DNA from: Deltaproteobacteria bacterium
GTDB taxonomy: Bacteria; Myxococcota_A; Polyangia; JACPQR01
Reading direction: 5' to 3'
Assembly (NCBI GenBank): GCA_016190375.1
Contig: JACPQR010000225.1
Coordinates: 1 to 51,827, forward strand
Length of the DNA stretch: 51,827 nucleotides
The notes under the pieces are model-generated. The model was not told where the DNA came from and did not search any database. It worked only from the letters and a program-made list of their open reading frames with translations. Position numbers and translations under genes: made by a program. The stretch's first letter is position 1. Each line of letters starts with the position of its first letter. Positions 44,997-51,827 of this stretch are shown here, in pieces.

Positions 44997-45138
44997 GTCC
45001 GCATCCACGCGGAATCACGACGCTTCCAGACCATACCGCGCGATCCGTCACGCAGGCGCCGCGCGCCGAGCGTTTCCGCCGGACTGCGCGGCGACCCACG
45101 TCGAAATCTGTGGGGTTTCTTGCGGATGCCTGATCAGG

Positions 45139-45153
45139 GGCCTTATAAAGGCC
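45139..45153 (+). promoter_or_regulatory. Hairpin over the ribosome site of the DUF362 gene
   Basis: GGCCTT and AAGGCC pair across a 3-nt ATA loop, and the 3' arm contains AAGG, the only Shine-Dalgarno-like sequence before the ATG at 45157. Folding would hide the ribosome site, so translation of this cluster may be controlled there. The same bases include TATAAA, so an alternative reading is a -10 box. Confidence 0.35.
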
Positions 45154-45156
45154 TCG

Positions 45157-46131
45157 ATGTCCGAAGGGATCTCGCGGCGCGAAGCCATCGTCAGGACGGC
45201 CAAGGCGGCCGGGGGTCTCCTGGCGGCCTCGGCGGTGGGCACGCTGGCCTTCGACCGCGGCGGCCTGGACGTCGAGCGCCGCACGGGCAAGCGAGTGGTG
45301 CGCGACTTCGGCGTGCCGCGGGAGGGCAATCTCGATCTGGTCGTCGCGCGGCACGGCGAGCCCGAGGCTCTCGTGCGCAAGGCCATCGAGGCGATGGGAG
45401 GGATGCGGCGTTTCGTCTCGCGGGGTGACAAGGTCGTGATCAAGCCGAACATCGGCTGGGATCGAATCCCTCTGCAAGCCGCGAACACGAACCCGGTCGT
45501 GGTCGCCACGCTGGTCGAGCTTTGCTTCGACGCTGGCGCTGCCCGCGTGACCGTGACGGATGCCTCTTGCAACGACCCGCGCCGGTGCTTCCAGCGGAGC
45601 GGCATCTGGAGAGCGGCGCACGCGCGTGGCGCGACCGTGGTGCTTCCGGTCGAGCGCGCGTTCCGCAAGATGAGGCTCGGTGGCGAGGTGCTCGACGAGT
45701 GGCCCGTCTACACGACCCTGATCGAGGCGGACAAGGTCATCAATGCGCCGATCGCGAAGCACCACAACCTGGCCGGTTACACGGCGGCGATGAAGAACTG
45801 GTACGGTTGCCTCGGCGGGCGGCGGAACCGCCTGCACCAGAGCATCGACGTGTCCGTCGCCGACCTGGCGACCTTCATGCGCCCGACCCTCACGGTGGTC
45901 GACGCCGTCAGGGTGCTCGTACGCAACGGGCCGCAGGGCGGGAGCCTCGACGACACCCGACGCATGGACACCTTGATCGCGAGCGTCGACCAGGTCGCCG
46001 CCGACGCCCTCGGCTGTACGCTGATCGGCAGGACCAAGGATGACCTGCCGTACCTCCGGCTGGCCGAGGGGCGAGGGATCGGAACGACCGATCTGACGCG
46101 GCTCCGCATGCGCGAGATCGAGGTCGCATGA
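45157..46131 (+). CDS. Exported DUF362-family protein with twin-arginine signal
   Basis: 324 residues. The N-terminus ISRREAIVRTAKAAGGLLAASAVGTLAF is a twin-arginine (Tat) type signal, implying export of a folded cofactor-containing protein. The DUF362 core is clear: VVIKPNIGWDRIPLQAANTNPVVVATLVELCFDAGA, VTVTDASCNDP, VINAPIAKHHNLAGYTAAMKNWYGCLGGRRNRLHQSI, TLTVVDAVRVLVRNGPQGG. Conserved Cys and His could bind an Fe-S cluster, although no CxxCxxC run is present. Its stop overlaps the polyferredoxin start (ATGA), so the two work together. The biochemical role of DUF362 is unsettled. Confidence 0.88.
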   Translation: MSEGISRREAIVRTAKAAGGLLAASAVGTLAFDRGGLDVERRTGKRVVRDFGVPREGNLDLVVARHGEPEALVRKAIEAMGGMRRFVSRGDKVVIKPNIGWDRIPLQAANTNPVVVATLVELCFDAGAARVTVTDASCNDPRRCFQRSGIWRAAHARGATVVLPVERAFRKMRLGGEVLDEWPVYTTLIEADKVINAPIAKHHNLAGYTAAMKNWYGCLGGRRNRLHQSIDVSVADLATFMRPTLTVVDAVRVLVRNGPQGGSLDDTRRMDTLIASVDQVAADALGCTLIGRTKDDLPYLRLAEGRGIGTTDLTRLRMREIEVA

Positions 46132-47786
46132 AGCCGCGGCCCGTCATCCGGACGCTCGTCTGGCTGCGCCGGCTCGTCCAGGGCACGTGTCTCGTCCTGT
46201 TCCTGTTCCTCCTCTACCGCACCGAGTTCCGCGGCACCTTCGGCGCGGGCGCGAACGAGCCCGTTCGCCTCCCCTACCCCGTCGAGGCGTTCCTGCAGGC
46301 CGACCCGTTCGTGGCCGTGATGACGTTCCTGTCGACCCACACCATCTACCGCGGCCTCGCGTGGTCCATCGCGATCCTCGCCCTGACGCTCGTCTTCGGC
46401 CGGGTCTTCTGCGGCTGGATCTGCCCCTTCGGCACGCTGCACCACGTCACCGCGTGGATTCGCCCGAAGTCGAAGGGCCTGCAGCGGGTCAAGGCGAACC
46501 TCACGAAGGGATGGCAGCGCCTCAAGTACTACCTGCTCGTCGTCTTCCTTGCCGCGGCCGTCACCGGCAGCGCGATCGGGGGCATCTTCGACCCGATCTG
46601 CGTCATGGTCCGGGCCGTCGGCCTGACCGTCATGCCCGCGGTCAACTACGTCGCCGACCGCGCGCTCGGCCGGATCGACGCGTCGAACGTGAGGACGCTG
46701 CAACAGGCGGCCGACGGCGTCCACGGGGCGCTCCAGGAGGTGCTCCTTCCCTACCGGCAGTACAACTTCCACGAAGGCTGGCTCATCGCGGTCCTCTTCG
46801 TCGCCATCGTGCTGATGAACCGGGTCATTCCGCGCTTCTGGTGCCGCGCGCTCTGCCCGCTCGGCGCGCTCCTCGGCTGGCTGTCGAGGTTCGCGCTGTT
46901 CGGGATGGAGAAGGACCACTCGAAGTGCACGGACTGCAACCTCTGTCTCGTGCACTGTCAGGGCGCCGACTCGCCGCAGGGGGGCGTGAAGTGGCGCCAG
47001 GACGAGTGTCACGTTTGTTTCAACTGCGAAGCCGCTTGCCCCGAGAAGGTCATCGAGTTCCGCTTCTTCCCCAGCCGCAAGAGTCAGCTCGACTCCGCGG
47101 AGCTGGACCGGCGCAAGGTCCTGGCGACGGCAGCCGCGGGCGCTGCGCTCTTGCCCGTGACCCGCGTGGCCGATTCGCTCGACGTCAACTATCACGATCG
47201 CCTGATCAGGCCGCCCGGTGCAGTCGAGGAGCGGTCGTTTCTCGAGCGCTGCATCCGCTGCGCCGAGTGCATGAAGGTCTGCCCGACGAACGCGCTCCAC
47301 CCCGCGCTGTTCGAGGGCGGCATCGAGGCCCTCTGGACGCCAATACTCATCCCGCGGATCGGCTACTGCGAGCCGTCGTGCGTCCTGTGCGGCCAGGTCT
47401 GCCCGACCGGCGCCATCCAGAAGATCGACGAGCGCCAGAAGCTCGGCATCGGACAGCCTCCCATCCGGCTCGGGACGGCGTTCTACGATCAGGGTCGCTG
47501 CCTGCCGTGGGCCATGGACATCCCCTGCATCGTCTGCGAGGAGTTCTGCCCGACCTCGCCGAAGGCCATCTGGGTGGAGCCAGTCGATCGCACGAACCGC
47601 GAGGGCCAGCGCGTCCACCTCCAGCGCCCGCGGGTCGATCCCGACCTCTGCATCGGCTGCGGCGCCTGCGAGAAGGTGTGCCCGGTCCAGGACCGCCCCG
47701 CCGTCTACGTCACCACCGTCGGCGAGACACGCTCGAAGACGAACGTCATCCTCCTCGAGAACACGAGCTACACGAGCGCGGAGTGA
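46128..47786 (+). CDS. NapH-like membrane polyferredoxin with internal twin-arginine motif
   Basis: 552 residues. The N-terminal half has four to five membrane helices with the NapH/MauN-type Cys motifs VFCGWICPFGTL and FWCRALCPLGALLGW. Two 4Fe-4S sites follow (CTDCNLCLVHC, CHVCFNCEAACP). At residues 327-345 the sequence DRRKVLATAAAGAALLPVT is a second, Tat-like signal or membrane segment. The C-terminal half resembles a periplasmic NapG/MauM-type ferredoxin with further clusters (CIRCAECMKVCP, CEPSCVLCGQVCP, CIVCEEFCP, CIGCGACEKVCP). It probably moves electrons across the inner membrane from the quinone pool or cytoplasm. It looks like a NapH-NapG fusion, translationally coupled to the DUF362 gene. 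Confidence 0.9.
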   Translation: MKPRPVIRTLVWLRRLVQGTCLVLFLFLLYRTEFRGTFGAGANEPVRLPYPVEAFLQADPFVAVMTFLSTHTIYRGLAWSIAILALTLVFGRVFCGWICPFGTLHHVTAWIRPKSKGLQRVKANLTKGWQRLKYYLLVVFLAAAVTGSAIGGIFDPICVMVRAVGLTVMPAVNYVADRALGRIDASNVRTLQQAADGVHGALQEVLLPYRQYNFHEGWLIAVLFVAIVLMNRVIPRFWCRALCPLGALLGWLSRFALFGMEKDHSKCTDCNLCLVHCQGADSPQGGVKWRQDECHVCFNCEAACPEKVIEFRFFPSRKSQLDSAELDRRKVLATAAAGAALLPVTRVADSLDVNYHDRLIRPPGAVEERSFLERCIRCAECMKVCPTNALHPALFEGGIEALWTPILIPRIGYCEPSCVLCGQVCPTGAIQKIDERQKLGIGQPPIRLGTAFYDQGRCLPWAMDIPCIVCEEFCPTSPKAIWVEPVDRTNREGQRVHLQRPRVDPDLCIGCGACEKVCPVQDRPAVYVTTVGETRSKTNVILLENTSYTSAE

Positions 47787-47842
47787 AGGTTTCCTGGTTC
47801 TTTGAACCCTGAGGCGCGCCCGGGGTACCATCGTGACCCGGC

Positions 47843-50800
47843 ATGCAGCACCTGCCGTTCCTGCCGTCGTATGTCCTCGCCGCGGAGCTCGCGGAGGGAC
47901 GGCCGGTCGTCGAGCTGCTGCCCGCCTGGACCGGGCAGGATCTCGCGACCGCGGGCGCGAGGGCCGTCGTCGTGATCCCGCCCACTGCCTCCGCCGCTTC
48001 GGCGGGCGCACCTGCGGTGCGGGCTCGAGCCGACGCGACGCCGCTCGCGGACGGTGTCGCGGGCGCCGTCGTCTGCTCGGGCCTGCACTCGCTCGATCCG
48101 TCCGAGTGGAGCCCCGTGCTTCGCGAGGCGCGGAGGCTCGCCGGTTCGGAGGGCGTCCTCGTCGCGGTGTTTCCCTCGAGCTCCGAGCCGACGCTCCTGT
48201 CGCTTCCGGGCTCCGGAGGGCCCTCGGTCGAGGAGCTGCAACGCGCGATCAGGCCACACTTCCCGCACGTCGCGCTGATCGGCCAGGCGCCGCTCGCCGC
48301 TTACTCGCTGAGGCGTCTGGCTTTCCACGACGAGCAGGCGGCGCTGACGCTGCACCAGACGTTCGGCGAGCGTGACGCCGGCGAAGCTTGCCTGGTCGCC
48401 ATATGCGGAGTCCGATACCGCCGCCTCGACGCGTCCTGGCTCGTCGAGCTGCCCTTCTCCCGCCTCGACGTCCAGACACGCGCCCGCATCGACGAGCTCT
48501 CCGACCTCTACCAGAGCGCGCGCTCGGAAGCGGCGCGGGCCCGCGAGACGGCCGCGTCGCGCGCTGCCGAGATCGGCGAGCTTCGCCCCCGAGCGGCGCT
48601 GGCGGCCGAGGCGTCGAGCGCGGCGACCGAGCTCGGGCGCAAGCTCCGCGATGCCGAGACCGAGCTTCAGACCCTCCGTTCGAAGGATGAAGGGCAGGAT
48701 GCGGAGCTCGCCGCCTGCAAGGCCGAGCTGGCCGAGGCCAGCGCACGCGCTCTGGACCTCGAGGCCCGCGCGGCGACCGCGGCCGCCGCGGTTGATCGGC
48801 TGTCGGAGCTTCGCGACGCGGTGGTCGCCGAGCGCGGCGCTCTGTCCCGCGAGGCGCTCGAGCTGAACGAGAGGCTTGCGGCTCTGAGGCGGTCGCTCGA
48901 CGATCGCGAGGAGGAGCTCGCGCTGGCGCGCTCCGAGCGCGACGCCTACTCGGCGGAGCGTGCCGCCCTCAACGGGCGGGCCCAGGAGCTCGAGCGAGCG
49001 CTGGTCGCTCTGCGCGCGGGCGCCCAGGCCACCGAGGATCGCGAGCGTGCTGGCCAGGCCGCGTTGAAGGCGGAGGGTCGGCGGGCCGAGGATGCCGAGG
49101 GTGAGGCGCGTGCGGCCCGCGATCTGCTGCGGGCCGCCACGGAGCGCGCGGCGCGGGCCGAGGAGGAGCTGCGACGGTCCGATGCCGCGGCGGTGAAGGA
49201 CAGAGCCGATCACCGCGCGCGGATGGCCGAGCTGGAAGCCGAGCTCCTGAGGTCCACCGAGGCGCTCGCCCGGGCCGGAGAGGAACGCGCCCGGGAGCGC
49301 GACGACGCGGCGGGAGCCGCCTCTCGCGTCGCGAAGGAGCTCGAGGAGCAATCGGCGCACGGCGCCAGGCTCGAGGAGGACAGAAGCGTCCTCGAGGGAC
49401 AGCTCCGCCTTCTCCGTCGCGAGCGAGAGGACAGCCTGGAGCGGCTCGAGGCCTCCGACCAGGTGGTGGCCGCTCTGCGCTCCGACCTGGAGCGCCTGAG
49501 AACGGACGCCCAGCAGCTCGCGGGGTCGCTGCGCACGGAGATCGAGCACCAGGAAGCCGAGGCCGACGCCCGCGCAGCCGCCGCCGAGCAAGCTGCCGAG
49601 TCGCTGCGAACCGAGATCGCCCGCGAGAAGGCCGAGGCCAATGCCCGCGTCGCCGCCGCCGAGCAAGCTGCCGAGTCCATGCGGGCCGAGATCGCCCGCG
49701 AGAAGGCCGCGGCCGATGCCCGTGTCGCCGCCGCCGAGGCGCTTCTCGAATCCCAGCGCGCCGAGATCGAGGGCCACGGGGCCGGGGCCGACGCCCGAGT
49801 CGCCGCCGCTGGGCAGCTTGCCGGGTCGCTGCGGGCCGGTCTCGCGGTCCAGAAGGCCGAGGCCGACGCCCGCGTCGCCGCCGCGGAGCAGCTCGCCGAG
49901 TCCCTGCGCTCCGACCTCGCCCGCAAGGGGGCCGAAGCCGACGCCCGGGCTCTGGACCTCGACTCGTCGAGATCCGAGATGGAGCGGCTGAAGGCCGACG
50001 TCGCCCGCCTCGAGCACGACGCGGAGGACGGGAAGGACGAGCGAGCCTTCCTCGAGCTCGAGCTCCAGCGGGCGGGTGCGGGCGCCGGACGGGTCGAAGG
50101 CCTCGAAGGGGAGCTCGCCGAGACGCGAGCCGTGGTCGGTCGCTCGGCGGAGCGCTGCTCCCAGCTAGAGGCGGAGCTCGAGCGGGCGTGCCGCGAGATC
50201 GCGGATCTGCGCCAGAAGGTCGGATCGCTCGAGGACGAGCGCATCAAGTCGCGAGCCGGCACGCAGAGGGCGACGGAGCGGATCGCGGAGCTCGAGAGCG
50301 CCATGGAGGATGCGCGCCAGCACGCTGCCCAGCTCCAGGGAGCAATGGACGAGGCCCGCGCCGAGCGGGATCGCGGCGCTGGCCTCCTCGACGAGTCCCT
50401 CGCCGAGGTGGGCCGGCTCACGGCCGATCTCGCGACGGTACGGGCCGAGGCGACCGGTCTTGCCGATCTGCTCTCGCGCGGCAGGCTCGAAGCGGAGGAG
50501 CTCCGTCGCAAGCTGGACGCGGAAGGCGGCCGTCGCCGAGAGGCGGATGAGCTCGCGCGCGCGGCCGCCCTGGCCCGAGACGCCGGCGCCGGCGAGGTCG
50601 CGCGGCTCGGCGCCGAGCTCGCGCGTGCCCTTCACGACGCGGAGCGGACCGCCGACGACGCCAGCAAGGACGAAGCCGACCGTCTGGGCGGGGCGCTGCA
50701 GGATGCCGAGACGGCACGGGCCGAGCGCGACGCCCTCGAGAGCCGAGTCGCGCACCTCGAGAGCGAGCTCGAGATCGGGCGCGTCGACAACCGCCGCGCC

Positions 50801-50929
50801 ACGCAGAGGATCGCCGAGCTCACCGCCGAGATCGATCGTCTCCGGCGCCAGGCCGACCTGCAGACACTCGACGACCCAATCGACCCCGTCGCAGCCCCGA
50901 TCCGCGCGAGCACGAAGCCGGGGGTGTAG
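47843..50929 (+). CDS. Methyltransferase-like domain fused to a very long coiled coil
   Basis: 1028 residues. Residues 1-210 resemble a class I methyltransferase-like Rossmann fold (VVELLPAWTGQDLATAGARAVVVIP, ADATPLADGVAGAVVCSGLHSLDPSEWSPVLREARRLAGSEGVLVAVFP). The Gly-rich SAM loop is poor, so it may be inactive. Residues 220-1010 are almost entirely heptad-patterned coiled coil rich in Ala, Glu and Arg, including six tandem 25-residue repeats. There is no signal peptide or membrane helix. Myxobacteria use long coiled-coil proteins in polarity, motility and cytoskeletal scaffolding; such a role is only inferred. It is separated by 56 bp from the polyferredoxin gene and followed by a dispersed repeat copy. 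Confidence 0.85.
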   Translation: MQHLPFLPSYVLAAELAEGRPVVELLPAWTGQDLATAGARAVVVIPPTASAASAGAPAVRARADATPLADGVAGAVVCSGLHSLDPSEWSPVLREARRLAGSEGVLVAVFPSSSEPTLLSLPGSGGPSVEELQRAIRPHFPHVALIGQAPLAAYSLRRLAFHDEQAALTLHQTFGERDAGEACLVAICGVRYRRLDASWLVELPFSRLDVQTRARIDELSDLYQSARSEAARARETAASRAAEIGELRPRAALAAEASSAATELGRKLRDAETELQTLRSKDEGQDAELAACKAELAEASARALDLEARAATAAAAVDRLSELRDAVVAERGALSREALELNERLAALRRSLDDREEELALARSERDAYSAERAALNGRAQELERALVALRAGAQATEDRERAGQAALKAEGRRAEDAEGEARAARDLLRAATERAARAEEELRRSDAAAVKDRADHRARMAELEAELLRSTEALARAGEERARERDDAAGAASRVAKELEEQSAHGARLEEDRSVLEGQLRLLRREREDSLERLEASDQVVAALRSDLERLRTDAQQLAGSLRTEIEHQEAEADARAAAAEQAAESLRTEIAREKAEANARVAAAEQAAESMRAEIAREKAAADARVAAAEALLESQRAEIEGHGAGADARVAAAGQLAGSLRAGLAVQKAEADARVAAAEQLAESLRSDLARKGAEADARALDLDSSRSEMERLKADVARLEHDAEDGKDERAFLELELQRAGAGAGRVEGLEGELAETRAVVGRSAERCSQLEAELERACREIADLRQKVGSLEDERIKSRAGTQRATERIAELESAMEDARQHAAQLQGAMDEARAERDRGAGLLDESLAEVGRLTADLATVRAEATGLADLLSRGRLEAEELRRKLDAEGGRRREADELARAAALARDAGAGEVARLGAELARALHDAERTADDASKDEADRLGGALQDAETARAERDALESRVAHLESELEIGRVDNRRATQRIAELTAEIDRLRRQADLQTLDDPIDPVAAPIRASTKPGV
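49526..49975 (+). repeat. Six tandem 75-bp coding repeats in the coiled-coil gene
   Basis: The unit encodes 25 residues of the form SLRxEIAREKAEADARVAAAEQ plus AAE. Units two and three are the closest at DNA level; the later ones are more diverged. Internal duplication therefore lengthened the coiled coil in 25-residue steps, close to but not an exact multiple of seven (3.6 heptads). Confidence 0.85.
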
Positions 50930-51016
50930 CCGCGAGCGTCGGGGCCATCCGGGAGTGCCAGCGCGAGCGGTCCGTCTGGCGGAGAGCACCTCGGTCGCGT
51001 CGCGGAAGGGAGCGAA

Positions 51017-51100
51017 GGCGGATTCACTCCGCCGGAGCGACCGGCTTACCTGGCGCAGAAGCGGGGGGCCCGAGGGGGGGCGCAGCCCCGCCCGCGCTCG
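51017..51100 (+). repeat. Dispersed 85-bp repeat, copy 2
   Basis: It matches copy 1 (33953-34037) in its first 18 bp (GGCGGATTCACTCCGCCG) and in the last 40 bp or so (AGCGGGGGGCCCG, GGGGGGGCGCAGCCC, GCCCGCGCTCG), with a different middle. It lies in the 189-bp gap between the convergent coiled-coil and dehydrogenase genes. No gene or RNA is otherwise visible in this gap. Confidence 0.8.
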
Positions 51101-51118
51101 GTGCCGCCGGGGGTGTGA

Positions 51119-51827
51119 CTACCCCTGCTTCCCCAGCTCCTCCAGCACCGCCGCGGTGTACTCGGCCGTTCCGGCGGTGCCCCCGAGGTCTCTCGTGCGG
51201 ACTTCGCCCCTCGCCAGGACCGAGCGGACGGCCGACTCGATCCGCCTCGAGGCTCGATCCTCACCGATGTGATCGAGCATGAGGGCGGCGCTGAGGATCA
51301 CGGCGGTCGGATTTGCGATGCCCTTGCCGGCGATGTCGGGAGCGGAGCCGTGAACGGCCTCGAAGACGGCGCACTCCTCCCCGATGTTCGCGCCCGGCAC
51401 CAGGCCCAGCCCTCCGACGAGGCCGGCGCAGAGGTCGGACAGGATGTCGCCGTACAGGTTGTCCATCAGGAGGACCTCGAACTGGTCCGGTCTCAGCACG
51501 AGCTGCATGGCGCAGTTGTCGACGATGATCGGCTGGCACTCGATGTCGGGGTAACGGCCGGCCACTCGCTGGGCGCACTCCAGGAAGAGGCCGTCGGACA
51601 GCTTCATGATGTTCGCCTTGTGCACGACGGCGACCTTCTTGCGCCCCTCGTGCCGCGCGAGCCGGAATGCGAACTCGGCGATCCGGGTCGACGCCCGCTC
51701 CGTGATGATCTTCAGGCTCTCGGCCACGCCCGGCACGACGACGTGCTCGAGCCCCGAGTACATCCCTTCGGTGTTCTCGCGGACGATGACGAGATCCACG
51801 TCCGCGAACGGCGTCGCGACGTTCGGC
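51119..51827 (-). CDS. NAD-type isocitrate dehydrogenase (isocitrate/isopropylmalate family), N-terminus outside window
   Basis: About 236 C-terminal residues are visible; the gene runs off the right edge. The RENTEGMYSGLEH motif is typical of NAD-dependent isocitrate dehydrogenases (IDH3-like) and differs from the RELTGGIYFG type of isopropylmalate dehydrogenase. The catalytic and metal-binding segments KVAVVHKANIMKLSDGLFLE, LMDNLYGDILSDLCAGLVGGLGLVPGANIG, FEAVHGSAPDIAGKGIANPTAVILSAALMLDHIGE follow in normal order. It oxidises isocitrate to 2-oxoglutarate in the TCA cycle. Homoisocitrate or tartrate dehydrogenase are less likely alternatives. The stop lies 18 bp from repeat copy 2. Confidence 0.92.
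   Translation of the reverse strand, partial: PNVATPFADVDLVIVRENTEGMYSGLEHVVVPGVAESLKIITERASTRIAEFAFRLARHEGRKKVAVVHKANIMKLSDGLFLECAQRVAGRYPDIECQPIIVDNCAMQLVLRPDQFEVLLMDNLYGDILSDLCAGLVGGLGLVPGANIGEECAVFEAVHGSAPDIAGKGIANPTAVILSAALMLDHIGEDRASRRIESAVRSVLARGEVRTRDLGGTAGTAEYTAAVLEELGKQG

Noticed and set aside
46187..47812. Alternative frame over the polyferredoxin gene
   Set aside because: The other frame holds all the 4Fe-4S and membrane motifs; this one is Arg/Pro-rich noise.

Overview
The window is a gene-dense stretch of a high-GC bacterial chromosome. It has almost no intergenic DNA, many 1-10 bp gene overlaps and frequent GTG/TTG starts. The gene content points to Myxococcota or a close relative in the former Deltaproteobacteria: FHA-domain proteins beside a Hanks-type Ser/Thr kinase, a CotH lipoprotein with myxobacterial-type Cys-rich (DUF4215) repeats, a TPR-AIM24 protein, a PilB-PilT-PilC-PilS block and many lipoproteins. 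I infer this from family content; no 16S or other taxonomic marker is present. I see no tRNA, rRNA, CRISPR array, transposase or phage gene.

Layout. 1-3174 (minus): dnaG followed by the start of rpoD, cut by the window edge, in the classic macromolecular-synthesis order. 3456-5873 (plus): a CPBP intramembrane protease, nadC and birA in one tight operon. 5870-9291 (minus): a degenerate receiver-GGDEF protein, then a Ser/Thr kinase overlapped with an FHA protein. 9421-15189 (plus): the type IV pilus motor genes pilB, pilT, pilC and a PilS-type histidine kinase without its partner pilR. 15190-20012 (minus): an FHA protein coupled to a CotH/DUF4215/C-type-lectin lipoprotein, a TPR-AIM24 protein and a lytic transglycosylase. 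20087-21694: nadB. 21828-26742: envelope genes, including a PGDGD-repeat lipoprotein, a coiled-coil membrane protein, a DUF2231 protein and an overlapped three-gene operon around an OmpA-like lipoprotein. 26810-27442: a LysE-type exporter.

27442-35866 (plus) is the most unusual part. It holds two proteins I cannot assign, a RavA-like MoxR AAA+ ATPase, a thioredoxin-reductase-like flavoprotein, a VWA protein with an intact MIDAS, a 57-codon ORF built on a dispersed repeat, and a TPR/HEAT scaffold. It resembles the MoxR-VWA multi-component ('ternary') systems known from comparative genomics, with an added redox enzyme. I regard it as the best candidate for an under-described system.

35870-43732 (minus): a PEGA membrane protein, a small lipoprotein, and a compact minor-pilin operon (fimT/gspH-pilV-pilW-pilX-pilY1) that would supply the pilus tip for the motor encoded upstream. 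43962-47786 (plus): a membrane/periplasmic redox cluster (DUF6599 lipoprotein, Tat-type DUF362 protein, NapH-like polyferredoxin with an internal twin-arginine motif). 47843-50929: a methyltransferase-like domain fused to a very long coiled coil. 51119-end (minus): an NAD-type isocitrate dehydrogenase, cut by the window edge.

Non-coding structure includes a dispersed ~85-bp repeat (two copies), two ~85-bp hairpin / CCATGG-palindrome / hairpin elements just downstream of lipoprotein genes, coding minisatellites, and two genes whose -10-like boxes lie 6-7 nt before the start codon, suggesting leaderless mRNAs.
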